64,000 bases of DNA. Source: DASUPK01 sp963821705 (GTDB lineage: Bacteria; Actinomycetota; Thermoleophilia; Solirubrobacterales; 70-9). This document shows positions 16,963 through 25,769 of the stretch, in pieces; the stretch's first letter is position 1; each line of letters starts with the position of its first letter. The notes under the pieces are model-generated. The model ran no database searches. It was not told the DNA's origin and worked only from the letters and a program-made list of their open reading frames with translations. The stretch spans positions 124,001-188,000 of the forward strand of contig CAWGEV010000004.1 of the NCBI GenBank assembly GCA_963821705.1, in the 5' to 3' direction. The translations under genes and the position numbers were made by a program.

Positions 16963-18081
16963 GTGGGTCGAATGCCAATCGGTCGAGGAAGAGCCAGTGT
17001 TCTGACCGTGGTCGGCAATCGGCCGCAGTTCGTCAAGGCCGCCGCCGTCTCCGGGCACCTCCGGGAGCGGTGCGAGGAGATCCTGGTCCACACCGGCCAG
17101 CACTACGACGCCGAGCTCTCCGACGTCTTCCTCGAGGAGCTCGGTGTGCCGCAGCCGGACCATGAGCTGCTGGTGGGGTCCGGCACTCACGCGGAGCAGA
17201 CCGCGGCCGTCCTCGAGCGGCTCGAGCCGCTGGCCGCCCAGGTGCAGCCGGACGCCATGCTCGTCTACGGCGACACCAACTCCACGCTCGGGGGCGCCCT
17301 GGTCGCGGCCAAGTCCAGGATTCCCCTCGCCCATCTCGAGGCCGGGATGCGCTCCTTCGACCGGGCGATGCCCGAGGAGGTGAATCGCGTGCTCACCGAT
17401 TCCCTCGGCGGGCTGCTGCTCTGCTCCACCGACGCCGCGATGGAGAACCTCGCCGCCGAGGGCCTCGATGGCCGGGCGATCCGCGTCGGCGACGTGATGG
17501 CCGACGTCGCGCTCAGCTTCGGCCCGGTCGCCGACCGACGATCCGACGCACTCGAGCGGCTCGGCCTCGAGGAGCGCGCCTTCTGCGTCGCCACAGCACA
17601 TCGCCCCGCCAACGTGGACGACCCGGAGCAGCTGGCCGAGGTGATCGAGGTGCTGGCGCGGGTCGCGGAGGTCGCCCCGGTGGTCTTCCCGGTTCATCCG
17701 CGGACGAGAGCTCGGCTCGAGGCGGGCGATTCCATCGACGGGTTGGAGCAGCGGGGAATCAATCTGGTCGACCCGCTCGGCTATCTGGACATGACCCGGT
17801 TGGTGCGCGCGGCCCGCGCCGTGGTGACGGACTCCGGCGGGCTGCAGAAGGAGGCCTTTCTCGCCTCGGTCCCCTGCCTGACGATGCGCGATCAGACCGA
17901 ATGGGTCGAGACGGTCGAAGCGGGCTGGAACCGGCTGGTCGGGCTGGACCCGGAGCGGGCGGCGAACGCGCTCGCCGATCTGCCTCCGCCGGGTGAAAGC
18001 ACCTCGCCCGCCGCCGAGATCTACGGGGAGGGTCGAGCGGGTGAGCGGGCGGCGGGCGCGCTCGCGGATTGGCTCGACTGA
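16963..18081 (+). CDS. wecB: Non-hydrolysing UDP-N-acetylglucosamine 2-epimerase family
   Basis: A 372-residue WecB/WbpI-type epimerase. Motifs: GNRPQFVKAA near residue 18, VHTGQHYDAELS near 45, VYGDTNSTLGGALVA near 100, HLEAGMRSFDRAMPEEVNR near 125, VFPVHPRTRARLE near 240 and VVTDSGGLQKEAFL near 290. It interconverts C2 epimers of a UDP-HexNAc. Because Gfo/Idh, acyltransferase and DegT genes follow, it may act on a 2,3-diacetamido uronic acid, as WbpI does, rather than on plain UDP-GlcNAc. GTG 16963 lies 5 bases after TACATT; ATG 16972 is an alternative start. Confidence 0.87.
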   Translation: MGRMPIGRGRASVLTVVGNRPQFVKAAAVSGHLRERCEEILVHTGQHYDAELSDVFLEELGVPQPDHELLVGSGTHAEQTAAVLERLEPLAAQVQPDAMLVYGDTNSTLGGALVAAKSRIPLAHLEAGMRSFDRAMPEEVNRVLTDSLGGLLLCSTDAAMENLAAEGLDGRAIRVGDVMADVALSFGPVADRRSDALERLGLEERAFCVATAHRPANVDDPEQLAEVIEVLARVAEVAPVVFPVHPRTRARLEAGDSIDGLEQRGINLVDPLGYLDMTRLVRAARAVVTDSGGLQKEAFLASVPCLTMRDQTEWVETVEAGWNRLVGLDPERAANALADLPPPGESTSPAAEIYGEGRAGERAAGALADWLD

Positions 18082-18114
18082 CCCAAGCCTCTCACCGCGG
18101 GACGGAGGCGGCCC

Positions 18115-18120
18115 TAGACT
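18115..18120 (+). promoter_or_regulatory. Putative leaderless -10 box (TAGACT)
   Basis: TAGACT, a 7-base spacer, then ATG 18128. Confidence 0.5.
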
Positions 18121-18127
18121 TGAATGG

Positions 18128-19186
18128 ATGGCCGTGCGCGTCGGCATAGTCGGCCTGGGGTACTGGGGGCCAAACCTCGCTCGCAACCTGAGCATCCTGG
18201 ACGCGTGCGATCTCACCTGGTGCTGCGAGGTCGAGGAGGCGCGCCGCCGGCACTGGCAGAGCACCTATCCGACGGCGCGCTTCACGGCCGATTTCGACGA
18301 TCTGCTCGGCGACCCGGAGCTGGACGCCGTGGCGATCTCCACTCCGGTCTCGACGCATGCGGCGCTCGCCGAGCGGGCGCTCGAGGCCGGGAAGCACGTC
18401 TTCGTGGAGAAGCCTCTGGCCCAGGACACCGTCTCGGCCCAGGGCGTCGCCGACCTGGCGGAGGAGCGCGGCCTGGTGCTGATGGTGGGGCACCTGCTCT
18501 GTTACCACCCGGGCGTCCGCCAGCTCTCCGACCTGATCGCGCGAGGCGAGCTGGGCGAGGTCCGCTACCTCCACTCGCAGCGCCTCAACCTCGGCAAGAT
18601 CCGGGCCGATGAGAACGCCCTCTGGAGCCTCGGGGCGCACGACATCTCCATGCTCCTGGAGCTGACCGAGTCGGAACCGGTCGAGGTCGCGGCACGCGGT
18701 CAGGCGCACATGCGAGAGGGAATCGAGGACGTCGTCTTCGCGCACATCCGCTTCGAGACCGGCCTCGCCGCCCACCTCCATCTCTCCTGGCTCGACCCGC
18801 ACAAGGTGCGCAAGATCACGGTCGTCGGCTCGGAGCGGATGGCGACGCTCGACGACATGGCGCTGGAGCAGAAGCTGACCATCTGGGACAACAGCTTCGT
18901 CTCCCTCGCCGAGAGCTACGGCGAGTACATCACCCGGTCCGGCTCCGTCCACAGCCCGATGGTGCTCAACACCGAGCCGCTGCGACTCGAGTGCGCCCAC
19001 TTCCTCGAGTGCCTTCGCACCGGCGACCGCCCGCACACCGGCGGCGCGGAGGGCGTGGAGGTGGTCCGGCTCCTGGAGGCGCTGCAGGCCTCCCTCGACG
19101 ACGGCGGGACCCCGCGAGCGCTGCCGCCACGCAGCGTCGTCGATTCTCCCGACGCCACACCCAGGCCGATCCGCACCGGCCCGTGA
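18128..19186 (+). CDS. Gfo/Idh/MocA-family oxidoreductase (WlbA/WbpB-like)
   Basis: A 352-residue NAD(P)-dependent sugar dehydrogenase. The Rossmann motif VGIVGLGYWGPNLARNL opens the protein, AISTPVSTHAALAERALEAG near residue 70 and HVFVEKPLAQD near 92 carry the family's EKP motif, and LWSLGAHDISMLLEL near 165 holds the catalytic-region His. Proteins of this subgroup oxidise C3 of UDP-N-acetylglucosaminuronate before transamination. ATG 18128 fits the fold and the nearby -10 box. Its stop overlaps the next gene's start as GTGA. Confidence 0.85.
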   Translation: MAVRVGIVGLGYWGPNLARNLSILDACDLTWCCEVEEARRRHWQSTYPTARFTADFDDLLGDPELDAVAISTPVSTHAALAERALEAGKHVFVEKPLAQDTVSAQGVADLAEERGLVLMVGHLLCYHPGVRQLSDLIARGELGEVRYLHSQRLNLGKIRADENALWSLGAHDISMLLELTESEPVEVAARGQAHMREGIEDVVFAHIRFETGLAAHLHLSWLDPHKVRKITVVGSERMATLDDMALEQKLTIWDNSFVSLAESYGEYITRSGSVHSPMVLNTEPLRLECAHFLECLRTGDRPHTGGAEGVEVVRLLEALQASLDDGGTPRALPPRSVVDSPDATPRPIRTGP

Positions 19187-19905
19187 GCCCCCTCCAGCCG
19201 TCCGAGCTGGCGCCAGGCCTGCTGCTCGGAGAGGACGTCGAGATCGGAAGCGATGTCGAGATCGGGGGGCATGTCGTGATCCACGCCCGCACGCGGATCG
19301 CGGACGGCTGCGTGATCCAGGACTCGGCGGTGATCGGCAAGCCCCCGAAGCTGTCGGCGCGGTCGACCGCGCCAACCGATCCCCCGGCCCCCGCGTCGCT
19401 CGGCGCGGGGGCCGCGGTCTGCGCCGCTGCCGTGGTCCTGGCCGGGGCCGAGGTCGGCCGGGACGCGGTCATCGGGGACCAGGCTCAGGTGAGGGAGCGC
19501 GCGCGGGTCGGCGCCGACTCGGTGATCGGGCGGGGCACGGCAGTCGACAACGACGTGACGATCGGGGCCCGGGTCAAGATCCAGAGCAACTGCTACGTCA
19601 CCGCCGGCACGGTGATCGAGGACGACGCGTTCCTGGGCCCGGGCGTGACGCTGACCAACGACCACACCATGGGCCGCCACCCGGCCGGCGCCTCCCTCGA
19701 CCCCCCGACGCTCCGCCGGGCCTGTCGCATCGGCGGCGGCGCCGTGGTCTGCCCGGGCGTCGAAATCGGGGAGGAGGCCTTCGTCGCCGCCGGAGCGGTG
19801 GTGATCTCGGACGTCCCCGCCCGCAAGGTGATGGTCGGCGTGCCCGCCCGCGAGCTCCGCGACGTCCCGGAAGACGACCTGCTCGAGCGCCGCGAGGGCG
19901 ACTAG
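19183..19905 (+). CDS. Left-handed beta-helix N-acyltransferase (WbpD/WlbB-like)
   Basis: A 240-residue hexapeptide-repeat acyltransferase. Repeats of the LGEDVEIGSDVEIGGHVVIH type run from about residue 13 to 60, and from 75 to 140; SNCYVTAGTVIEDDAFLGPG near 130 and LTNDHTMGRHP near 150 carry the catalytic His region. It most likely acetylates the 3-amino group of a UDP-sugar using acetyl-CoA. GTG 19183 overlaps the previous stop by four bases (GTGA). It ends in a CTAG overlap with the convergent aminotransferase gene. Confidence 0.85.
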   Translation: MSPLQPSELAPGLLLGEDVEIGSDVEIGGHVVIHARTRIADGCVIQDSAVIGKPPKLSARSTAPTDPPAPASLGAGAAVCAAAVVLAGAEVGRDAVIGDQAQVRERARVGADSVIGRGTAVDNDVTIGARVKIQSNCYVTAGTVIEDDAFLGPGVTLTNDHTMGRHPAGASLDPPTLRRACRIGGGAVVCPGVEIGEEAFVAAGAVVISDVPARKVMVGVPARELRDVPEDDLLERREGD

Positions 19906-20999
19906 GCCAGACAGGCCCTGATCGCGCCCACTACCTCGCCGGGCGCCGACTCGGGGAGCGCGGCGCCCATCGGCAGGGCCAGGATCCGGGAGCAGATCCG
20001 CTCGGTCTCCTCGAGCGGCTCGGCCGGCGCCCAGCGCTCGAGGGCGGGCTGCCGGTAGAGCGGCGTCTCGTAATAGGGGCGCGCCTCGATGCCGGCCTCC
20101 CCCAGTGCCACCGCGAGGCGGTCCCGCCGATCGGACGCGATCGCGAACAGGTGCCGGCACGATCGCCCCTCGGGCGTCTCGTGCTGGACGTCCGCGAGCT
20201 CGGCGATGCCTGCGTCCAGGTAGGCGCTCGCGGCACGGCGGCGGGCCTCGTTCCACTCGGACAGGTGCGGGAGCGCCACCCGCAACCCCGCCGCCTGGAT
20301 CTCGTCGAGCCGCGAGTTGTAGCCGAGCTCGGCGAAGACACGCTTGTCCTCCGAGCCCCGGGTACGCAGACGCCTCGCCCTCGCGGCGAGCTCGGCGTCG
20401 TTCGTGGTCAGCGCTCCCCCGTCCCCGAAGCCCCCGAGGTTCTTGGAGGGAAAGAAGCTGAAGGCGGCTGCGTCGCCGAGCGCGCCGGCGCGCCGTCCGC
20501 CCAGCTCAGCGCCGTGGGCCTGGGCGGCGTCCTCGAGCACCCGGATCCCCCGCGAGGCAGCGAGCTCCATCAGCTCCGGGACGGGCGCCGGATTGCCGAA
20601 GATGTGGACGGGCACCAGCGCCGCGGTCCGCTCGCCGATCGCCGGCTCGGCGGTGGCCGCCGTCATGCACCAGGTCGCCGGATCGACGTCGCAGAAGACG
20701 GGCGTGGCGCCGATCGCCGCGACCGCCTCGGCCGTGGCGAAGAAGGTGAACGCGGGCACGACCACCTCGTCGCCCGGCCCCACCCCAAGGGCTCGCAGGC
20801 CGATCATCAGCGCGTCGGTGCCGTTCGCGACGCCGACGCAGCGCTCCACGCCGGCGTAGTCGGCGAATTCGGACTCCAGGGCCTCGACCTCCGGCCCGAG
20901 GATGTAGCGGCCGCTCTCGAGCACCGCCCGCTGTCGCTGGGCGATCTCTGGGAGGAGCGGTTCGAGCGCGGCGCGACTGGCGAACAGCGGCAGGGTCAA
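19902..20999 (-). CDS. DegT/DnrJ/EryC1/StrS sugar aminotransferase (WbpE-like)
   Basis: A 365-residue PLP enzyme. The N-terminal substrate/PLP block GVANGTDALMIGLRALGVGPGDEVV lies near residue 57 and the PLP lysine is in FSFFPSKNLGGFGDGGAL near 185. With the neighbouring Gfo/Idh protein it would convert the 3-keto intermediate to a 3-amino sugar. The start is TTG 20999, overlapping the previous gene's stop as TTGA. It is in the opposite orientation to the other pathway genes but tail-to-tail with the acyltransferase. Confidence 0.87.
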   Translation of the reverse strand: MTLPLFASRAALEPLLPEIAQRQRAVLESGRYILGPEVEALESEFADYAGVERCVGVANGTDALMIGLRALGVGPGDEVVVPAFTFFATAEAVAAIGATPVFCDVDPATWCMTAATAEPAIGERTAALVPVHIFGNPAPVPELMELAASRGIRVLEDAAQAHGAELGGRRAGALGDAAAFSFFPSKNLGGFGDGGALTTNDAELAARARRLRTRGSEDKRVFAELGYNSRLDEIQAAGLRVALPHLSEWNEARRRAASAYLDAGIAELADVQHETPEGRSCRHLFAIASDRRDRLAVALGEAGIEARPYYETPLYRQPALERWAPAEPLEETERICSRILALPMGAALPESAPGEVVGAIRACLA

Positions 21000-22124
21000 G
21001 GCCCGCTGAGGGTATCCGCGTAAAGGTCGGTGAGCCGCGAGCGCTCGTGCGGCCAGTTGAGCTCAGCCGCTGCGGCGCGCACCCGCTCGTGCAACCCATC
21101 GTCGCCGTGCTCGGCCAGCGCGACCTCGAGGACCCGGGCGATCTCCTCCGGGCTGGAGGAGTCCACCACCCACCCCACCCCCCTCTCCTGGACCAGGCGG
21201 CTCATCTCCGGCAGGTCGCTGACCACCACGGGCAGCCCGGCGGCCAGGTACTCGAACAGCTTGTTGGGCAGGGCGAGCCGGTGGTTCTCGCAGGTGTCCT
21301 CCAGGAGCGACACCCCGACGTCGGCCTGCCCGGTGTAGGAGAGCAGCCGGGCGAGCTGCACCGGCGGGTGGAAGTGGGCTCCGTTCGCCTACGCCGAGCC
21401 GGGCGGCGAGCTGCTCGAGCTGATCGGCGTAGGCGCCGTCGGCCCCGAGGAAGAGCAGCTGCGCCGAGTCCATCAGCGCCAGCGCTCGCACCAGGTTGTC
21501 GGCGCCGCGGCCGTCGGCGACCGCCCCCTGGTGGAGGACGAGCGGCCGGTCGCCCATCCCCAGCTCATCGCGCAGGCTGGGAGCGGGTCCCGGGGGCGGC
21601 AGGTCAGGGACGTTGCGCAGCACGATCGGGCGCCGCGCCAGCCGATAGCGGCTCTGCAGGCGGTCGGCGATCCCGTCCGAGACCGTGATCACGGCATCGC
21701 AGCGCCGGATCAGCAGCCTCTCCAGCGTGCCGGCCATCCAGGCCCAGACGGCCTTTCGGTAGGGGACGCCGGTCGCGTACTCGTGCGTGTCGTAGACCAG
21801 TCGCGCCCGGCTCAACCGCGCCGCCAGGGCGCCGGGGGCGAGTGTCGCGACATCGTGGGCATGGACCACGTCGGGCCGCTCGGCCCGTGCACCCCGCGCG
21901 ATCGAGCCGAGCGCCAGGATTCGCCAGAGCGTGCGCGGCAGGCGCCGCGTCCAGGCCGGCGGGACAGCCGAGCGAAGCCGGACTCCGTCCGGTGCGGCGA
22001 CGTCGCCGCCCCTCGGCAGATGGACGATCGTCACCTGGTGCCCGGCGTCGGCCAGGGCGCCCGCCTCACGCAGCACCCGCCCGTCGTGCTCGACGCTCTT
22101 GTGAAGGAGCATTGCTACTCGCAC
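20996..22124 (-). pseudogene. GT4-family glycosyltransferase, single frameshift
   Basis: Two frames together encode one GT-B glycosyltransferase. The first (GTG 22124) begins MRVAMLLHKSVEHDGRVLRE and runs to LGVGERS; the second resumes with HFHPPVQLARLLSYTG and continues through NKLFEYLAAGLPVVVSDLPE to the stop at 20996. Removing one G from GGG at 21376-21378 (plus strand) restores 375 codons. The donor-binding Glu region is in the second part, so the unrepaired protein would be inactive. It is coupled to the aminotransferase gene through a TTGA overlap. Confidence 0.82.
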
Positions 22125-22160
22125 CGCAACTCAGGACCCTCTTCTATTGTTGTAAGGCCG

Positions 22161-23297
22161 ATGCGTCGCCTCCCGCTCCTTCTCGGCCTGACGGCCGCAC
22201 TGATTGCTGCGCAGGTCTCGGTGGCCAACGCCGCCGAGAAGGCTATCTGGGGGCCCACCGCGTTCCCGGTCGGCGACGTCAACTGCCCGACGGGCCCCAG
22301 CACCTTGCTCCGCCTTTCCGCTCTACAAGCAGATGGGCGTCCAGACCTACGAGATCCAGCTTCCCTGGGACACCGTCGCCACGAGCCGTCCCGCGAACGC
22401 GCGGAACCCCAACGACCCGGCGTATCACTGGCCGGCGTCCGCCGACTACGCGGTACAGCAGGCCGGTGCCTACGGGATCAACGTCGCGTTCCTGGTCCAG
22501 GGCACGCCCCCCTGGGCGAACGGCGGAAAGTCGCGGGCCTGGCAGCCCACGAACCCGCAGGACTACGCCGACTTCATGTACGCGGCCAGCAAGCGCTATC
22601 CGAGCGTTCACAGGTGGATGGTCTGGGGAGAGCCGAATTACGGGTTCAACTTCCAACCCATGCCGGCGAACAGCCCGGTCGGACCCCGGGCCTACGCGAT
22701 CCTGCTCGACGCCGCCTACGCGTCGCTGAAGCAGGCGAGTCCGGCGAACATCGTGATCGGCGGGATGACGGAGAACGGCGGCGGCGCCGTCTCCCCCCTG
22801 ACTTCGTCCGCTGGCTCCGGGTCGGCAAGGGCAAGAAGGCGCGGCCGCCGCGCATGGACCTCTGGGGGCACAACCCGTTCGAGGGACGCCCACCGAACAT
22901 CAAGAAGAAGCCGATCGGTAAGTTCCGCGGCCTCGATGACGTGGACACCCTCTACCAGGAGATCCAGCGCGCCTACGGCGTCGGTGGCAAGAAGGGCAAG
23001 AAGGCCAGCGCCTCGGCCAAGAAGCTCAAGCCGCCCAAGCTCTTCCTCTCGGAGTGGACGGTGCTCTCCCAGCCCAGCGCCCACCTGTTCGGAGGCTTCC
23101 ACGTCTCCGAGGCCCAGCAGGCCTCCTACATCACGGCCGCCTACCGCATGGTCCAGAGGCTCAAGTACGTGAAGGCGCTCGGCTGGTACCAGCTCGAGGA
23201 TGAGCCCGTCAGCAGCGGCGGCCTTGCCGCCTGGGGCCTGCTCACCTCCACCGGCGCGCAAAAACCCTCGTTCGCCGCCTACGCGGCCGCTCCGTAG
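22161..23297 (+). pseudogene. Secreted glycoside-hydrolase-like protein, two compensating frameshifts
   Basis: Near-duplicate of the gene at 23301. A signal peptide (residues 1-26) precedes AEKAIWGPT. An extra T at 22305-22306 breaks the frame after NCPTGPST, and a missing C in the C6 run at 22793-22798 returns it before DFVRWLRVGKG. Repaired length is 378 residues. The TIM-barrel landmarks are present: WMVWGEPNYG with the presumed acid/base Glu and FLSEWTVLS with the presumed nucleophile Glu. A lysine-rich insert (KKGKKASASAKKLKPPK) lies before the last strand. A 36-bp gap separates it from the divergent glycosyltransferase gene. Confidence 0.8.
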
Positions 23298-23300
23298 CCG

Positions 23301-24464
23301 GTGCGGCGACTCGTTGCAGCTCTCTGCCTGACGGCGGCCACGGCGCTGATTGCGGCTCCGGCCGCAGGCGCCGTCCCCGAGAAGGCGATCTGGGGGACGA
23401 CCATGTTCGCCGCGGGCAACGTCAACTGCCCGGGCTCGACCGCCTGCTCGGCCTTTCCCGTCTACCACCAGCTCGGCGTGGACAACTTCCAGGTCCAGCT
23501 TCCCTGGGACCGCGTGGCCTTGAGCCGTCCCGCGAACCCACGCAACCCCAACGACCCGGCCTACGACTGGCCCTCGTACATGGACTTCACGGCCCAGCAG
23601 GCGGCGGCCTACGGCATGAGCGTCACCGTGCTCGTCCAGGGCACGCCACCTTGGGCGAACGGCGGGCAGTCGCGCGCGTGGGAGCCGTCCAACCCGCAGG
23701 ACTACGCCGACTTCATGTACGCGGCCAGCAAGCGCTATCCGAGCATCCATCGCTGGATGATCTGGGGAGAGCCCAACTACGGCGCCAACTTCCAGCCGAT
23801 GCCTCCGCACAGCCCGGTCGGGCCGCGCGCCTACGCGATCCTGCTCGACGCCGCCTACGCAGCGCTGAAGCAGGCGAGCCCGAACAACATCGTCATCGGC
23901 GGCGACACGCTCAACGCCAACGAGCCGGTGAGCCCAGCGGAGTTCATCCGCTGGTGCCGGGTGGGGACGGGCAAGAGATCGAGACCACCTCACCTGGACT
24001 GGTGGGGGCATAACCCGTTCGAGGGACGGTTCCCCAACATCTCCGATCCGGCCCTCAACAACATGCTCGGCCTGAGCGACGCCGACACCATGCACAAGCT
24101 GCTCAAGAAGGCGTACCTCGGCAAGAAGAAGAAGGCGAAGCGTGCCCAGGCGGGGTCGGCCCGCGCGGCGAAGCACAAGAAGAAGAAGCACAAGGTGCAT
24201 GTCCCGCCGATCTGGTTCTCGGAGTGGTCGGTGCTCTCCGATCACCCCGCCCATCTCTTCCTCGGCTTCTACGTCAGCGCCGAGGAACAGGCCCAATGGC
24301 TGTCCGCCGCCTACTCGCTGGTGGACAAGCTGCCCTACGTGGCCGGGCTCGGCTGGTACCGGATCGATGACGAGCAGGCCTACTCCGGGAGCGCCGATTG
24401 GGGTCTCCTGACCTACGACGGCCAGCGCAAGCCGTCGTTCTACGCCTACCAGGCCGCGCCCTAG
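23301..24464 (+). CDS. Secreted glycoside-hydrolase-like (clan A TIM-barrel) protein
   Basis: A 387-residue intact paralogue of the preceding gene, GTG start 3 bases after its stop. Signal peptide to about residue 24; then a TIM barrel with WMIWGEPNYG (candidate acid/base Glu, near 155) and WFSEWSVLSD (candidate nucleophile Glu, near 308), the arrangement of clan GH-A enzymes. Substrate unknown; the glycan locus suggests trimming of the organism's own polymer or a related one. Residues about 273-298 form an insert with about 14 Lys/Arg, unusual for a secreted hydrolase. Ends in a CTAG overlap with the next gene. Confidence 0.75.
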   Translation: MRRLVAALCLTAATALIAAPAAGAVPEKAIWGTTMFAAGNVNCPGSTACSAFPVYHQLGVDNFQVQLPWDRVALSRPANPRNPNDPAYDWPSYMDFTAQQAAAYGMSVTVLVQGTPPWANGGQSRAWEPSNPQDYADFMYAASKRYPSIHRWMIWGEPNYGANFQPMPPHSPVGPRAYAILLDAAYAALKQASPNNIVIGGDTLNANEPVSPAEFIRWCRVGTGKRSRPPHLDWWGHNPFEGRFPNISDPALNNMLGLSDADTMHKLLKKAYLGKKKKAKRAQAGSARAAKHKKKKHKVHVPPIWFSEWSVLSDHPAHLFLGFYVSAEEQAQWLSAAYSLVDKLPYVAGLGWYRIDDEQAYSGSADWGLLTYDGQRKPSFYAYQAAP

Positions 24465-25612
24465 CCGCTCGAGCCCGACGGGGAGCGCAGCGCTCCCCTG
24501 ACCGACTCGACCACCAGCTCGCGCTGCCAGTCCTCCATCTCCGCGAAAATCGGCAGGGAGACGGTCCGGCCCGCGTAGGCGTCGGTGAGCGGCAGCTCCT
24601 CCCCGCCTCCCGCGTAGAGCTCGAAGCGGTGCGCCGGCGGGAAATGAACCGAGGTCTGAACGCCCCGGTCGGTCAACGCCGCCCGGAATCCGTCCCGATC
24701 GACCTGCTCGTCGAGGACGATCGCGAACACGCTGTAGCTCGCGCGCGCCCCCTGCGCCCCCGGGCCCACGATCGCCAGACCCGGCTCGCCTTCGAGCTGG
24801 TCGCGGTAGAAGGAATCGATGGCGCCCCGCCTTCGGTTGTCGTCCTCCAGGCGGCCCAGCCGCGAGAGCGCCAGCGCCGAGCGAGGGTCGTCGATCCGGT
24901 AGTTGAAGCCGAGCTCCGAGACTCCGTACTGGGCGGAGCCCGATCGGTGACGGTCCCAGATCGAAGCCGTGACGCCGTGCCAGCGCATCGCTTGAGCGTG
25001 CTCTGCCATGTCGTCGTCGTCGGTGAGCAGGACGCCGCCCTCGCCGATCCCGAGGTTCTTGCCCGAGGAGAAGCTGATCGCGCCGGCCAGGCCGAAGGTG
25101 CCGAGGTGTCGCTCGCCGAGCCAGGAGCCGGCGCCGTGCGCCGCGTCCTCGATCATCGCGATCCCGCGGTCCTCGGCCAGCCCTCTCAGGGCCTCGATCT
25201 CGCCCGCATGGCCGCCGTAGGAGACCGGGAGGATCGCCTTCGTCCGGTCCGTGAGCGCCCGCTCGACGGTCTCCACGGAGAGCCAGGGGCGCTCGAGGCC
25301 CGCGATCTCCGCGAACACCGGACGCGCGCCCGTGTAGGCGACGGCGTTGGGGGTCGCGACGAAGGTCACCGAGGGGACCACCGCCTCGTCGCCCGGCCCG
25401 AGCCCGGCCCCCTTGCAGGCGATGTGGAGCGCCGCGGTGCAGCTGCTCACCGCCACGCAGTGGCCCACCCGCGCGTACTCGCCGAAGGCGCCCTCGAACT
25501 CCTCCGTGCGCGGGCCCATGCTCAGCCAGCCCGAGCGGTAGACGTCCACCGCGGCCGAGATGTCCGCATCCGTCAGCCGTACCGCGGCCAGTGGGACCTG
25601 CCATTCGTGCAC
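24461..25612 (-). CDS. DegT/DnrJ/EryC1/StrS aminotransferase
   Basis: A 383-residue PLP-dependent sugar aminotransferase, distinct in sequence from that at 19902. Landmarks: GWLSMGPRTEEFEGAFGEY near residue 28, VSSCTAALHIACKGAGLGPG near 56, IEDAAHGAGSWLG near 155 and the PLP lysine in ISFSSGKNLGIGEGGVL near 178. It transfers an amino group from glutamate to a keto-sugar nucleotide. Starting at GTG 25612 leaves the family's usual short N-terminal arm. It is divergent from the sugar-transferase operon across a 157-bp promoter region. Confidence 0.87.
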   Translation of the reverse strand: MHEWQVPLAAVRLTDADISAAVDVYRSGWLSMGPRTEEFEGAFGEYARVGHCVAVSSCTAALHIACKGAGLGPGDEAVVPSVTFVATPNAVAYTGARPVFAEIAGLERPWLSVETVERALTDRTKAILPVSYGGHAGEIEALRGLAEDRGIAMIEDAAHGAGSWLGERHLGTFGLAGAISFSSGKNLGIGEGGVLLTDDDDMAEHAQAMRWHGVTASIWDRHRSGSAQYGVSELGFNYRIDDPRSALALSRLGRLEDDNRRRGAIDSFYRDQLEGEPGLAIVGPGAQGARASYSVFAIVLDEQVDRDGFRAALTDRGVQTSVHFPPAHRFELYAGGGEELPLTDAYAGRTVSLPIFAEMEDWQRELVVESVRGALRSPSGSSG

Positions 25613-25769
25613 GTTTTCTCCGTCCTCTATTCGTCCAGACGACCGACCGAGGACTTGGTAGGCCGCACTTCTGCGGGTTTTCCCCGATACCGAATCTGGC
25701 CCTATCGAGTACTTTCAGTCGCAGATTCGAGCAACTGTTTCGCTGGAAAACCAACCAAACCGGGACAAA
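25613..25769. promoter_or_regulatory. Divergent promoter region of the glycan locus
   Basis: 157 bp, noticeably more A+T-rich than its surroundings, between divergent starts GTG 25612 and GTG 25770. It contains GGTTTTCC at 25676-25683 and its inverse GGAAAACC at 25745-25752. No clear -35/-10 pair can be fixed by eye. Confidence 0.45.

Noticed and set aside
22716..25754. 1012-codon minus-strand frame
   Set aside because: It is a fusion of shadow sequence from the hydrolase-like and aminotransferase genes, with no conserved domain in its own frame.
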